Origin: Streptomyces sp. NRRL WC-3626
Lineage (GTDB): Bacteria; Actinomycetota; Actinomycetes; Streptomycetales; Streptomycetaceae
DNA: 64,000 nucleotides
Direction of reading: 5' to 3'
Assembly: GCF_000718785.1 (NCBI RefSeq)
Contig: NZ_JOCA01000030.1
Location: forward strand, 1-64,000
Shown here in pieces: positions 17,002 to 25,006 of this stretch; positions within the stretch are counted from its first letter, which is position 1; each line of letters starts with the position of its first letter. Below the pieces are notes generated by a model. It made no database searches. It was given only the letters and a program-made list of their open reading frames with translations, and was not told the origin of the DNA. The position numbers and the translations under genes were made by a program.

Positions 17002-18345
17002 ATGGTGGAGACCACGGGCGGGGGGCCGCAGGACGGCGCCGCCGAGGTGCTCGACCGTCCGCTGCCCGACGGCGTGCGCCGCAGGGTCGTACAGATCGTC
17101 GCCGACGGGTTCGGCGGCCTCACGGTCGCCGAGCTGCCCGCCCAGCTGCGGCAGTACGCGCGCTTCGCCCCGAACCGGCGCGCCAAGTTCGCCGGCAACG
17201 CCATGGCCGCCGCGCTGGAGACCGAACCGCTGTTCCGGCAGCGCATCGGCGAGAAGCTCAGAGAAGCCCAGCCGGAACTGACCGGCGCCCTCGACTCCGG
17301 CTCCCCGCCCCCGGCCGCGGACCCGCTCGACGTGGCGGCCGCGGCCTATGTGCTCCGCCCGCCCGGCTGGGTCAAACTCGTCACCGCCGCCGGCGAGGAG
17401 GCCCAGCGCGCCGACGCCGAGCGCGCCGACGAGGAGACCCGGGCCGAGCTGGAGCGGCTGCGTACCGAGGCCGCCCGCGCCCGCGAGCACACCAGGTCCG
17501 AGACCGAGCGGCTGCGCGCCGAGCTGGACGCGGCGAAGAAGGAGAGCGAGTCGCTGCACCGCAAGCTGCGCTCCGCCCTCAGCGACGTCAAGCGCGGCGA
17601 GGCCGCCGTGCGCAAGCTGCGCGGCGAGATGGAGACCGTACGCGCCGAGGGCCATGCCCAGGTGTCGGCCGCCGAGAGCGAGAGCCGGCGCCTCAAGGCC
17701 CGCCTCGGGGAGGCCGAGGCCGCCCTCGAGGCCGCCCGCCGGGCCGCCCGCGAGGGCCGCAGTGTCGAGGACATGCGGGTCCGGCTGCTCCTCGACACCG
17801 TGCTGGACGCCGCCCAGGGGCTCCGCAGGGAGCTGGCGCTGCCCCCTGTGTCGGTCCGGCCCGCCGAGACCGTGGACGCCGTCGAACCCGGCCGGATGAC
17901 CCCGAAGGACATCGCCAACCGCGCGCTGTCCGAGCACGACCCGGCCGTCCTCGACCAGCTGCTGGCGCTGCCCCAGGCCCATCTGGTCGTCGACGGCTAC
18001 AACGTCACCAAGACCGGCTACCCCCAGATGCCCCTCGAGAAGCAGCGGCTGCGGCTGCTGGGCCAGCTCGCCCAGCTCGCCGCCCAGACCGGCGCCGAGG
18101 TGACCTGCGTCTTCGACGGCGCCGAACTGGCCGCCCCGGTGCTGCTCGCGCCGCCGCGCGGCGTGCGGGTGCTGTTCTCCAAGCCGGGCGTCACCGCCGA
18201 CGAGCTGATCCGCCAGCTGGTGCGCGCAGAGCCGCCGGGCCGGCCCGTCATCGTCGCCTCCACCGACCGCGAGGTCGCCGACGGAGTGGCCCGCGCCGGC
18301 GCGCGCCCGGTCGCCTCCGCGATGCTCCTCAAGCGGCTCGCGTAA
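17002..18345 (+). CDS. NYN-domain (YacP-like) putative RNA-binding or ribonuclease protein
   Basis: A 447-residue protein in three parts. Residues 1-135 are a conserved N-terminal region; 135-260 are a long coiled coil with heptads of Ala, Glu and Arg; and about 310-445 form a NYN/YacP domain. The NYN fold is a PIN-like nuclease: LVVDGYNVTKTGYP carries the first acidic Asp, CVFDGAEL the second, and VIVASTDREVADG the third. These acidic residues could bind Mg and cut RNA; YacP (Rae1) in Bacillus is a ribosome-associated endonuclease. The start ATG 17002 is weakly supported by a preceding GTGACGGATG. The gene lies next to a small zinc-ribbon gene, which could be a partner. Confidence 0.85.
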   Translation: MVETTGGGPQDGAAEVLDRPLPDGVRRRVVQIVADGFGGLTVAELPAQLRQYARFAPNRRAKFAGNAMAAALETEPLFRQRIGEKLREAQPELTGALDSGSPPPAADPLDVAAAAYVLRPPGWVKLVTAAGEEAQRADAERADEETRAELERLRTEAARAREHTRSETERLRAELDAAKKESESLHRKLRSALSDVKRGEAAVRKLRGEMETVRAEGHAQVSAAESESRRLKARLGEAEAALEAARRAAREGRSVEDMRVRLLLDTVLDAAQGLRRELALPPVSVRPAETVDAVEPGRMTPKDIANRALSEHDPAVLDQLLALPQAHLVVDGYNVTKTGYPQMPLEKQRLRLLGQLAQLAAQTGAEVTCVFDGAELAAPVLLAPPRGVRVLFSKPGVTADELIRQLVRAEPPGRPVIVASTDREVADGVARAGARPVASAMLLKRLA

Positions 18346-18426
18346 CCCTCTTCCTCACAGGGCTTACCTCACGCATCCTGCGCATCCGTCCCCCGTGCAA
18401 CGTACGGGATCTATGCCCGAATTGAC

Positions 18427-18450
18427 GGAACCGTCACGCAACGTAGCGTC
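18427..18450 (+). promoter_or_regulatory. Candidate ECF-type promoter before the first NlpC/P60 gene
   Basis: GGAAC (18427-18431) is followed after 15 bases by CGTC (18447-18450). This resembles the GAAC/CGTC boxes of envelope-stress ECF sigma factors. It is about 150 bases upstream of the GTG start of an envelope hydrolase gene. I could not identify a conserved riboswitch in this 257-base leader. Confidence 0.33.
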
Positions 18451-18602
18451 AATCGGACGTCACTGCAGGTGAGTTGGGACCGAATAAACGCCCTGTGACG
18501 GAGATTTTGTGCCCGGGGATTTGAACTGATCACAAGAGAATCACTATGGTCAGGCTTCGAACCCTCGCTCGCGCGATCACTCTCGAGAAGGAGCTCGTCT
18601 CC

Positions 18603-19643
18603 GTGGCGTCCCACCGTCGTCCCAAACAGCCGAGCCGCGCACGCGTGACTGTGCTCACCACCGCTGCCGCCGCCGCTGTCGTCATGAGCTCGCAGGCCGC
18701 CAACGCGGCGCCGAGCGAGAAGCCGAGCAAGGACGAGGTCAAGGCCAAGGTCGACAAGCTCTACGAGCAGGCGGAGCAGGCCACCGAGAAGTACAACGGC
18801 GCCAAGGAGAAGCAGGAGAAGCTCCAGAAGGAGATCTCCACGATCCAGGACAACGTCGCCAAGGGCCAGCAGGAGCTCAACGAGCTGCGCGACGGCCTCG
18901 GTTCGATGGCCAGCGCCCAGTACCGCAGCGGCGGCATCGACCCCTCCCTCCAGCTCTTCCTCTCCGCCGACCCGGACGACTACCTCGACAAGGCGTCCAC
19001 GCTCGACCAGCTGAGCACCCAGCAGGTCGACGCGCTCAAGGAGATCCAGGCGAAGCAGCGCGAGCTCGCCCAGCAGCGCTCCGAGGCGTCCGAGAAGCTC
19101 AACGACCTCTCCGCCACCCGCACCGAACTGGGCAAGAAGAAGAAGGAAGTCCAGGGCAAGCTGTCCTCCGCGCAGAAGCTGCTCAACACGCTCACCGCGG
19201 CGGAGAAGCAGCAGCTCGCCGACGAGCAGAGCCGCGCCACCCGCACCAGCGAGCGCGACGCCCTCTCGGTGAACGTCCCGGCCGGCTCCGGCCGCGCCGC
19301 CGCCGCCTTCGCCGCCGCCCAGAGCAAGCTCGGCACCCCGTACGTCTACGGTGCCACCGGCCCGTCCTCCTACGACTGCTCCGGCCTCACCTCCTGGGCG
19401 TACGCGCAGGCCGGTGTCGGCATCCCGCGCACCTCCGAGGCGCAGACCGGCGCGGGCACCCGGATCTACTCCGTGAGCCAGCTCAAGGTCGGCGACCTGG
19501 TGTTCTTCTTCAACGACCTGCACCACGTGGGCCTCTACGCGGGCAACGGCCAGATCATCCACGCCCCCCGCACCGGCACCGTCGTCCGCTACGAGTCGAT
19601 GAACACCATCGGCGGCCCCTTCATGTTCGGCGTCCGCGTCTGA
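18603..19643 (+). CDS. Secreted NlpC/P60 peptidoglycan endopeptidase (RipA-like), coiled-coil type
   Basis: A 346-residue exported cell-wall hydrolase. A twin-basic N-terminus and hydrophobic segment end at ANAAP-type cleavage (about residue 38). A coiled coil covers about 45-210, and an NlpC/P60 domain covers about 225-346. Cys259 in YDCSGLTSWAYAQAG is the nucleophile, with His308 in HHVGLYAGNG completing the dyad. It should cut the stem peptide between D-iso-Glu and the diamino acid. I use GTG 18603, preceded by AAGGAG at correct spacing, rather than the ATG at 18546. It is followed by a hairpin and then a paralogous gene. Confidence 0.92.
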   Translation: MASHRRPKQPSRARVTVLTTAAAAAVVMSSQAANAAPSEKPSKDEVKAKVDKLYEQAEQATEKYNGAKEKQEKLQKEISTIQDNVAKGQQELNELRDGLGSMASAQYRSGGIDPSLQLFLSADPDDYLDKASTLDQLSTQQVDALKEIQAKQRELAQQRSEASEKLNDLSATRTELGKKKKEVQGKLSSAQKLLNTLTAAEKQQLADEQSRATRTSERDALSVNVPAGSGRAAAAFAAAQSKLGTPYVYGATGPSSYDCSGLTSWAYAQAGVGIPRTSEAQTGAGTRIYSVSQLKVGDLVFFFNDLHHVGLYAGNGQIIHAPRTGTVVRYESMNTIGGPFMFGVRV

Positions 19644-19696
19644 CACCTGTCCGCGTGCCCCCGAACGGGGGATTCGCAGCCGCGCCGATCTTCCCC

Positions 19697-19732
19697 ACGC
19701 CCCGCCTCTGACGCAGGTCACAGGCGGGGCGT
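19697..19732 (+). terminator. Hairpin between the two NlpC/P60 genes
   Basis: ACGCCCCGCCT (19697-19707) pairs perfectly with AGGCGGGGCGT (19722-19732). The loop is 14 bases. A smaller CCCCCG/CGGGGG stem lies just upstream near 19656. Together they probably end the first gene's transcript. Confidence 0.7.
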
Positions 19733-19831
19733 CACTGTGTGCACCGGACACGGCCAACGCTCCGGGCGTCGTCGTGACGGCTACTGTCTGCCGCGTTTCC
19801 CTGTCCGCCAGCGGAAGGAGCGCGGCTTCCC

Positions 19832-20842
19832 GTGGGGTCCCATCGCCGTAACGCACCCTCGTCCGGATCCGACCGGGGCGCCGTCGTCGCCCTCGGTCTG
19901 CTGTCGGCGGCGGCCACCGCCCTCGGCACCGTACCGGCCGCGGCCGCACCGCACGACGTCACCCGGGCCGACGTGGACCGCCTGTACCGGGAGGCCGAGA
20001 AGGCGACCGAGGCGTACAACGAGGCCGACGAGCGGGCCGACGCACTGCGCCGGCAGATCGCCGCCGCCCAGGACGGCATCGCCCGGCAGCAGCAGCGCGT
20101 CAACACCATGCGGGAGTCGCTGGGCTCACTCGCCGGCGCCCAGTACCGCTCCGGCGGCCTCGACACGGCGCTCACCCTGCTGCTCTCCGACGATCCCGAG
20201 GACTACCTGGAGAGGGCCGCCGTCCTGGACCGGATCACCGTCCATCAGGCCGGTGAGCTCAGGAGGCTGCGCGCCGCCCTGCGCTCCCTCGCCCAGGACC
20301 GCGCGGAGGCGGCCGGGAAGCTCGGCGCGCTGGAGAAGAGCCGCGAGGACGTCGCCGCGCACAAGCGGGCCGTCGAGCGCAAGCTCACCGAGGCCCGCCG
20401 GCTGCTCGGCTCCCTCCCGGCCGGTGAACGCGCCGCCTGGGACCGCGCCTCCCGCTCCGCGCGCGCGGACCTGCTCGGCCCCGCGGTCCCCGCGTCGGGC
20501 CGCGCGGCGGCCGCCGTCGCCGCCGCCCGCTCCGCGCTCGGCAAGCCCTACGTATGGGGCGCCAACGGCCCCACCGGATTCGACTGCTCCGGACTGACCC
20601 AGTGGTCGTACGCACAGGCCGGGGTCGCGCTGCCGCGCACCTCGCAGGCCCAGCGGTACGCCGGCCGGCAGGTCCCGCTGTCCGAGGCGCGCCCCGGTGA
20701 CCTGGTCGTCTACCGCTCCGACGCCAGCCATGTCGGCATGTACATGGGCAACGGCCAGGTGATCCACGCGCCCTATCCCGGCGCCCCGGTGCGCTACGAC
20801 CCGGTCGGGATGATGCCGGTCTCGTCGGTCACCAGGGTCTGA
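19832..20842 (+). CDS. Second secreted NlpC/P60 endopeptidase, paralogue of the previous gene
   Basis: A 336-residue exported hydrolase with the same layout as its neighbour: signal peptide to about residue 44, a coiled coil (about 48-200) including the shared ALRRQIAAAQDGIARQQQRV region, and a C-terminal NlpC/P60 domain. Cys252 in FDCSGLTQWSYAQAGV and His300 in ASHVGMYMGNGQVIHAP are the expected catalytic residues. GTG 19832 starts immediately before basic residues. The two proteins align along their full length, so this is a tandem duplication. The repeated segment SLGSLAGAQYRSGG matches SLGSMASAQYRSGG in the first. The same arrangement of adjacent paralogues is common in actinobacteria. 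Confidence 0.9.
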   Translation: MGSHRRNAPSSGSDRGAVVALGLLSAAATALGTVPAAAAPHDVTRADVDRLYREAEKATEAYNEADERADALRRQIAAAQDGIARQQQRVNTMRESLGSLAGAQYRSGGLDTALTLLLSDDPEDYLERAAVLDRITVHQAGELRRLRAALRSLAQDRAEAAGKLGALEKSREDVAAHKRAVERKLTEARRLLGSLPAGERAAWDRASRSARADLLGPAVPASGRAAAAVAAARSALGKPYVWGANGPTGFDCSGLTQWSYAQAGVALPRTSQAQRYAGRQVPLSEARPGDLVVYRSDASHVGMYMGNGQVIHAPYPGAPVRYDPVGMMPVSSVTRV

Positions 20843-20874
20843 CCGCACCGGCCCGGCACCCGTACCCTCGAAAG

Positions 20875-22065
20875 GTGGCTGGTCGAAGGCGGGTGCCGGG
20901 TGCGTCGGTGATGGCGCTGTGTCTGCTCCTCGTCGCCCTCGTGGGGTGCGGGGCGGGGCCGGCCGTCGACGCCGCCCGCGCGGAGGTCCAGGCCGTCCTC
21001 GACCGGCGCGCGGAGGCCGTTCTCGACCGTGACCCGGCCGCGTACGCCCGTACCGGCACCCGGGCCGGGTTCGACAACCTGCGCGCCGTGCCGCTCGCGG
21101 ACTGGTCGTACCGGGTCACCGCCCTGGACCGCACCGGCGACACCGCCACCGCCTCCGCCGACCTGCGCTACCGCGTCGAGGGCTACGACGGGTCCCCGGT
21201 CACCACCGCCCGCTCGCTGAGCCTGAGCCGGGACGGGGACGGCCGCTGGTACGTCGACTCCGACCGGCCCGCGCAGAAATCCGGCCAGCAGTTGTGGGAC
21301 CAGGGCGCCGCCCGCGCCGTACGCGGTGAGCGGAGCCTGGTCCTGGGCGTCGGGCAGCCCGACGACAAGCTGCGGGAGTACGCCGGGCTGGCCGACCGCG
21401 CCGTACCCGCCGTGTCCGACGCGTGGGGGCCTCGGTGGGCCGGGCGCGTGGTCGTGCTCGTCCCGGAGACCCTGGAGGGCATGGCGGGCCTGCTGGGCTC
21501 GCCCGCCTCCTCCTACCGGGGCATCGCGGCGGTCACCACGGGCACCACCGGCGAGGACGGCCCGGCACCGGCGGACCGGGTCATCGTCAACCCGGACGCC
21601 TTCGGACTGCTGGGCGACTCGGGCCGGCAGATCGTCCTCACCCATGAGACGACCCATGTCGCCACCCGCGCCCACACCTCCGCCGCGACCCCGCTGTGGC
21701 TGTCCGAGGGCTTCGCCGACTGGGTCGGCTACCGCGGCAGCGCCCGCACCCCCGCCGAGACCGCGCCGGAACTCGCCCACGCGGTGACCAGCGGCGAGGT
21801 TCCGGCCGGACTCCCCGAGGACGAGGACTTCGGCTTCACGGGCGACGCGGACCGGCTGGCCCGCGCGTACGAGAGCGGCTGGCTGGCCTGCCGCCTCATC
21901 GCGACCCACTGGAGCGAACAGCACCTGATCGACTTCTACCGGGCAGTCGGCGCCCACGAGGACCGCGAAGGCGCGGTGGAATCAGCAATGCACAGCGTCC
22001 TGAACACCACCCGAGAAGCCTTCACAGCCAAATGGCACCAGTACATGAAAACCACCCTCCCCTAA
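20875..22065 (+). CDS. Gluzincin-like metallopeptidase lipoprotein
   Basis: A 396-residue exported protein. A signal peptide with lipobox-like LVALVGC (Cys at about residue 23) is followed by an NTF2-like N-terminal region and a C-terminal zinc-peptidase region. The zinc motif is LTHETTHVA (His257, Glu258, His261), and WLSEGFADWVG provides the third ligand Glu278. This is the gluzincin arrangement (HExxH plus a distant E in xEGxA). A basal peptidase activity on the outer face of the membrane is likely, substrate unknown. GTG 20875 is 32 bases after the stop of the NlpC/P60 gene, so they may be cotranscribed. The start spacing to the GAAAGG is short, so the exact start is not certain. Confidence 0.8.
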   Translation: MAGRRRVPGASVMALCLLLVALVGCGAGPAVDAARAEVQAVLDRRAEAVLDRDPAAYARTGTRAGFDNLRAVPLADWSYRVTALDRTGDTATASADLRYRVEGYDGSPVTTARSLSLSRDGDGRWYVDSDRPAQKSGQQLWDQGAARAVRGERSLVLGVGQPDDKLREYAGLADRAVPAVSDAWGPRWAGRVVVLVPETLEGMAGLLGSPASSYRGIAAVTTGTTGEDGPAPADRVIVNPDAFGLLGDSGRQIVLTHETTHVATRAHTSAATPLWLSEGFADWVGYRGSARTPAETAPELAHAVTSGEVPAGLPEDEDFGFTGDADRLARAYESGWLACRLIATHWSEQHLIDFYRAVGAHEDREGAVESAMHSVLNTTREAFTAKWHQYMKTTLP

Positions 22066-22162
22066 CCCCACCCACCCTCCGCGGTCCCCGCCCTCCGCGC
22101 GCCCCGCCAGCCGCATCCCTTCGCGTGCCCCGCCCTCCGCGCGCCCGCGTGCCCCGCCAGCC

Positions 22163-22245
22163 GCGGGCAGTCGTGCCGCTGGGGCGGCACGGGTGGGCGC
22201 GACGGCACCCCGTGAGCGCCGGGCCGCGCGAAGTCCCCCCGGCCC
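22163..22245 (+). repeat. Stem-loop repeat family 1, copy A
   Basis: Begins GCGGGCAGTCGTGCCGC, forms the CGTGCCGC / GCGGCACG stem, then carries GGGTGGGCGCGACGGCACCC and CGTGAGCGCCGGGCCGCGCG, ending near CCCCCCGGCCC. Seven copies occur in the window. Imperfect tandem units built from CCGCCCTCCGCGCGCCC lie just before it (22080-22162). Confidence 0.85.
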
Positions 22246-22308
22246 ACACCGACGTGCGGCGCCGCGCAATCGCCCCGCCAATCCTCAGGGCCCCCGGCCC
22301 TCGACACC

Positions 22309-22376
22309 GCACGGGTGGGCGCGACGGCACCCCGTGAGCGCCGGGCCGCGCGAGCACCCCCCGGCCCACACCGACG
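22309..22376 (+). repeat. Stem-loop repeat family 1, copy B (5' truncated)
   Basis: Repeats copy A from GCACGGGTGGGCGCGACGGC onward but lacks the left stem arm. It also shares 14 bases of downstream sequence (CGGCCCACACCGAC) with copy A, so the two are probably a local duplication. The gap 22066-22382 contains nothing else that I recognise. Confidence 0.8.
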
Positions 22377-22382
22377 CCGGCG

Positions 22383-23612
22383 TCAGGACGACACCGGCGA
22401 CTCCGCCGCACGCGCGACCGCCCGCACAGAAGAGCCCCGCCCCGGCACCGTCGCAGACCACAGCACCCGCCCCGCCACAACAGCCGCGGCCACCAGCAAC
22501 CCATTACGGGACACCAGCAGCGCGACACCGAGCGCATCGCTCGCCACCACATGCCCGAACCACACCGGAAACTCCAGCACCGTCACCAGCGAAGCCCCCA
22601 GCACCAGCACAACCGGCACCCCCATCCGACTCCCGCGAAAACAGAGGCACACCCCCGCGAGCCCCACCAGCCACACCATGTACTGCGGACTGATCACCCG
22701 ACTCGTCGCCGTGAACAACAGCACCGCCACGAACGCCGCGTCAGCGACCCCGCACGCGGAAAGCCGGCCGGCCCGCACCCGCCACCACACCAGCCACCCC
22801 AACGCACCCCCGCTCAGCAGCAGCGCCCCCGTACTCACCCACCCCACATACGGCCCCAGAAACTCCACCGAGCCGTAGTTCAGCAGCACCTGCCCCTCCC
22901 ACCCATGGTGCCGGGCCACATGAAAGACCAGCGCCCCCAGCGACTCCACCTCCGTCCCCCGATCCCGCTGAAACCCGAGAAACGCGAACGCCCCCGGCAT
23001 CAGCACGGCGAACACCCCGGCCACCCCCACGGCGGTCCCCACCGCCCACACCCACGCCCCCCAGCGCCGTACCCCGACCAGCAACAGCGCCGGCCAGACC
23101 TTCACCACGGCCCCGAACCCCACGAGCACCCCCGCCAGCCGTGGATGGCGGACGGCCGCCAGCAGCGCCGCCACGGCGACCGCGGTCACCATCACGTCGT
23201 AGCGCGCGTACACCGTCGGCCCGAGCAGCGGCACCCCCACCACCCACACCCACGCCCCGCGCGCCGACCGCCCGGCACCGCGCCCCCCGTGCAGCAGCAG
23301 CCCCAGCGTGACCAGGTCGGCGACGAGCGCCAGCACGAAGAACGCGGTGGCGTACTCCAGGAAGGGCAGCAGCCCGGGGGAGAGGACCGCCAGCGCCGCG
23401 GCGGGCGGATACTGCCAGGTGACGTCCTCCAGCGGAAACGTCCCGGTGCGCAGGACGTCGTACCAGCCCCGGTAGATCACCGACACGTCGGTGGTGACGT
23501 CCGGCCCGGGGAAGGCGATCACCTTCAAAACGCACAGCAGCAGCGCGGCCCGCGTCAGTCCCCACAGAAGCAGCAGCCCGGCGAGGGAGCCCCGTACGGC
23601 CGTCGTCCTCAT
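22383..23612 (-). CDS. GT87/DUF2029-type membrane glycosyltransferase-like protein
   Basis: A 409-residue protein with about ten to twelve hydrophobic segments and short loops, matching the polyprenol-phosphate-mannose-dependent (GT-C, GT87) mannosyltransferase family of actinobacteria. An acidic motif after the first helix (the PDVTTDVSVIYRGWYDVLR region) is in the position where GT-C enzymes hold their catalytic Asp. A typical YPPAAAL follows, and KVWPALLL is in the middle. It is divergent from the PimB-like gene. ATG 23612, after GGGAGCAC, is preferred over longer frames. Mannan-like lipid glycosylation is the likely role; substrate not shown. Confidence 0.82.
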   Translation of the reverse strand: MRTTAVRGSLAGLLLLWGLTRAALLLCVLKVIAFPGPDVTTDVSVIYRGWYDVLRTGTFPLEDVTWQYPPAAALAVLSPGLLPFLEYATAFFVLALVADLVTLGLLLHGGRGAGRSARGAWVWVVGVPLLGPTVYARYDVMVTAVAVAALLAAVRHPRLAGVLVGFGAVVKVWPALLLVGVRRWGAWVWAVGTAVGVAGVFAVLMPGAFAFLGFQRDRGTEVESLGALVFHVARHHGWEGQVLLNYGSVEFLGPYVGWVSTGALLLSGGALGWLVWWRVRAGRLSACGVADAAFVAVLLFTATSRVISPQYMVWLVGLAGVCLCFRGSRMGVPVVLVLGASLVTVLEFPVWFGHVVASDALGVALLVSRNGLLVAAAVVAGRVLWSATVPGRGSSVRAVARAAESPVSS

Positions 23613-23735
23613 GTGCTCCCTGCCCGTCCGGTGTGGGGGTCCGTGCGCAGCCATGATGTCCCGGACTCCTGTGCACGTGCCACGGAACGCCGCCGTGGCG
23701 GACGCCGTACCCCCCGTTCGGTAGGGTCGGCGACG

Positions 23736-24878
23736 ATGCACAAGACCTTGATCGTGACCAACGACTTCCCGCCCCGCCCCGGCGGCATCCAGGCGTTCCT
23801 GCACAACATGGCGCTACGGCTCGACCCCGAGCAGGTGGTCGTCTACGCGTCCACCTGGAAGCGCTCCCGGGAGGGTGCCGAGGCGACCGCGGCCTTCGAC
23901 GCCGAGCAGCCCTTCACCGTGGTACGCGACCGTACGACGATGCTGCTGCCCACTCCTGCCGCCACCCGGCGGGCCGTGGGACTGCTGCGCGAGCACGGGT
24001 GCACGTCGGTGTGGTTCGGGGCGGCGGCGCCGCTCGGCCTGATGGCGCCGGCACTGCGCCGCGCGGGCGCCCGGCGGATCGTCGCCACCACGCACGGCCA
24101 CGAGGCCGGCTGGGCCCAGTTGCCCGCCGCACGCCAACTCCTGCGCCGTATCGGCGAGTCCACGGACACGATCACCTACCTGGGCGAGTACACGCGCTCC
24201 CGGATCGCCACCGCGCTCACCCCCGAGGCGGCCTCCCGGATGGTGCAACTGCCACCCGGCGTCGACGAGAAGACCTTCCACCCCGGCTCGGGCGGCGACG
24301 CCGTACGCGCCCGCCTCGGGCTGACCGACCGCCCGGTGGTCGTCTGCGTCTCCCGGCTGGTGCCGCGCAAGGGGCAGGACACGCTGATCCGGGCGATGCC
24401 CGCGATCCTGGCCGCCGAACCGGACGCCGTCCTGCTGATCGTCGGCGGCGGCCCCTACGAGCAGGACCTGCGCAAGCTCGCCGCCGTCACCGGCGTCGCC
24501 GACTCCGTACGCTTCACCGGCTCCGTCCCCTGGTCCGAGCTGCCCGCCCACTACGGCGCCGGCGACGTCTTCGCCATGCCCTGCCGCACCAGGCGCGGGG
24601 GCCTGGACGTCGAAGGACTCGGCATCGTCTACCTGGAGGCCTCGGCGACCGGCCTTCCTGTCGTCGCCGGCGACTCCGGCGGCGCCCCCGACGCGGTCCT
24701 CGACGGCGAGACGGGCTGGGTCGTCCCCGGCGATTCCCCCGCCCAGACGGCGGACCGCATCACAACCCTCCTCGCCGACAGGGAACTCCGCCGGCGAATG
24801 GGCGAACGGGGCAGGGAATGGGTGGAACAGAAATGGCGCTGGGACCTACTGGCCGAACACCTCAAGAACCTTCTCTGA
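23736..24878 (+). CDS. pimB: GT4-family PimB-like phosphatidylinositol mannoside mannosyltransferase
   Basis: A 380-residue GT-B fold glycosyltransferase. The N-terminal domain starts LIVTNDFPPRPGGIQAFLHN, a typical sugar-acceptor domain signature. In the second domain, VVCVSRLVPRKGQDTLIRAMP and the EGLGIVYLEASATGLPVVAG motif (ExxGxxxxEA type) bind the GDP-sugar. The best match I recall is PimB' (Rv2188c), which adds the second mannose to phosphatidylinositol mannosides. ATG 23736 follows a GTAGGG stretch. In M. tuberculosis the same gene also lies near the acyl-CoA synthetase that follows here. The donor is inferred to be GDP-mannose. Confidence 0.88.
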   Translation: MHKTLIVTNDFPPRPGGIQAFLHNMALRLDPEQVVVYASTWKRSREGAEATAAFDAEQPFTVVRDRTTMLLPTPAATRRAVGLLREHGCTSVWFGAAAPLGLMAPALRRAGARRIVATTHGHEAGWAQLPAARQLLRRIGESTDTITYLGEYTRSRIATALTPEAASRMVQLPPGVDEKTFHPGSGGDAVRARLGLTDRPVVVCVSRLVPRKGQDTLIRAMPAILAAEPDAVLLIVGGGPYEQDLRKLAAVTGVADSVRFTGSVPWSELPAHYGAGDVFAMPCRTRRGGLDVEGLGIVYLEASATGLPVVAGDSGGAPDAVLDGETGWVVPGDSPAQTADRITTLLADRELRRRMGERGREWVEQKWRWDLLAEHLKNLL

Positions 24879-24920
24879 AGGGCCGAAGGCGGCGGGACTC
24901 CTCCGGCGAGATCGACTCCC

Positions 24921-24943
24921 TCAGGGGCGCGGGGAACTGCGCG
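24921..24943 (+). repeat. 23-bp intergenic motif, copy 3
   Basis: Same 23 bases as 2306-2328 and 2415-2437. It stands in the 128-base gap between the convergent pimB-like gene (ends 24878) and the acyl-CoA synthetase gene (ends 25007). Position at the 3' ends of genes matches copies 1 and 2. Confidence 0.8.
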
Positions 24944-25006
24944 ACCAGCCACATCGCACCCGCCCACGGCGCCATAGTCGCACCCCGAACCGCGCCCCAC
25001 CACCGA

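Noticed and set aside
18354..18602. ydaO-type c-di-AMP riboswitch before the NlpC/P60 gene
   Set aside because: This RNA is common before such genes in Streptomyces, but the conserved sequence blocks I know are not visible in this leader.
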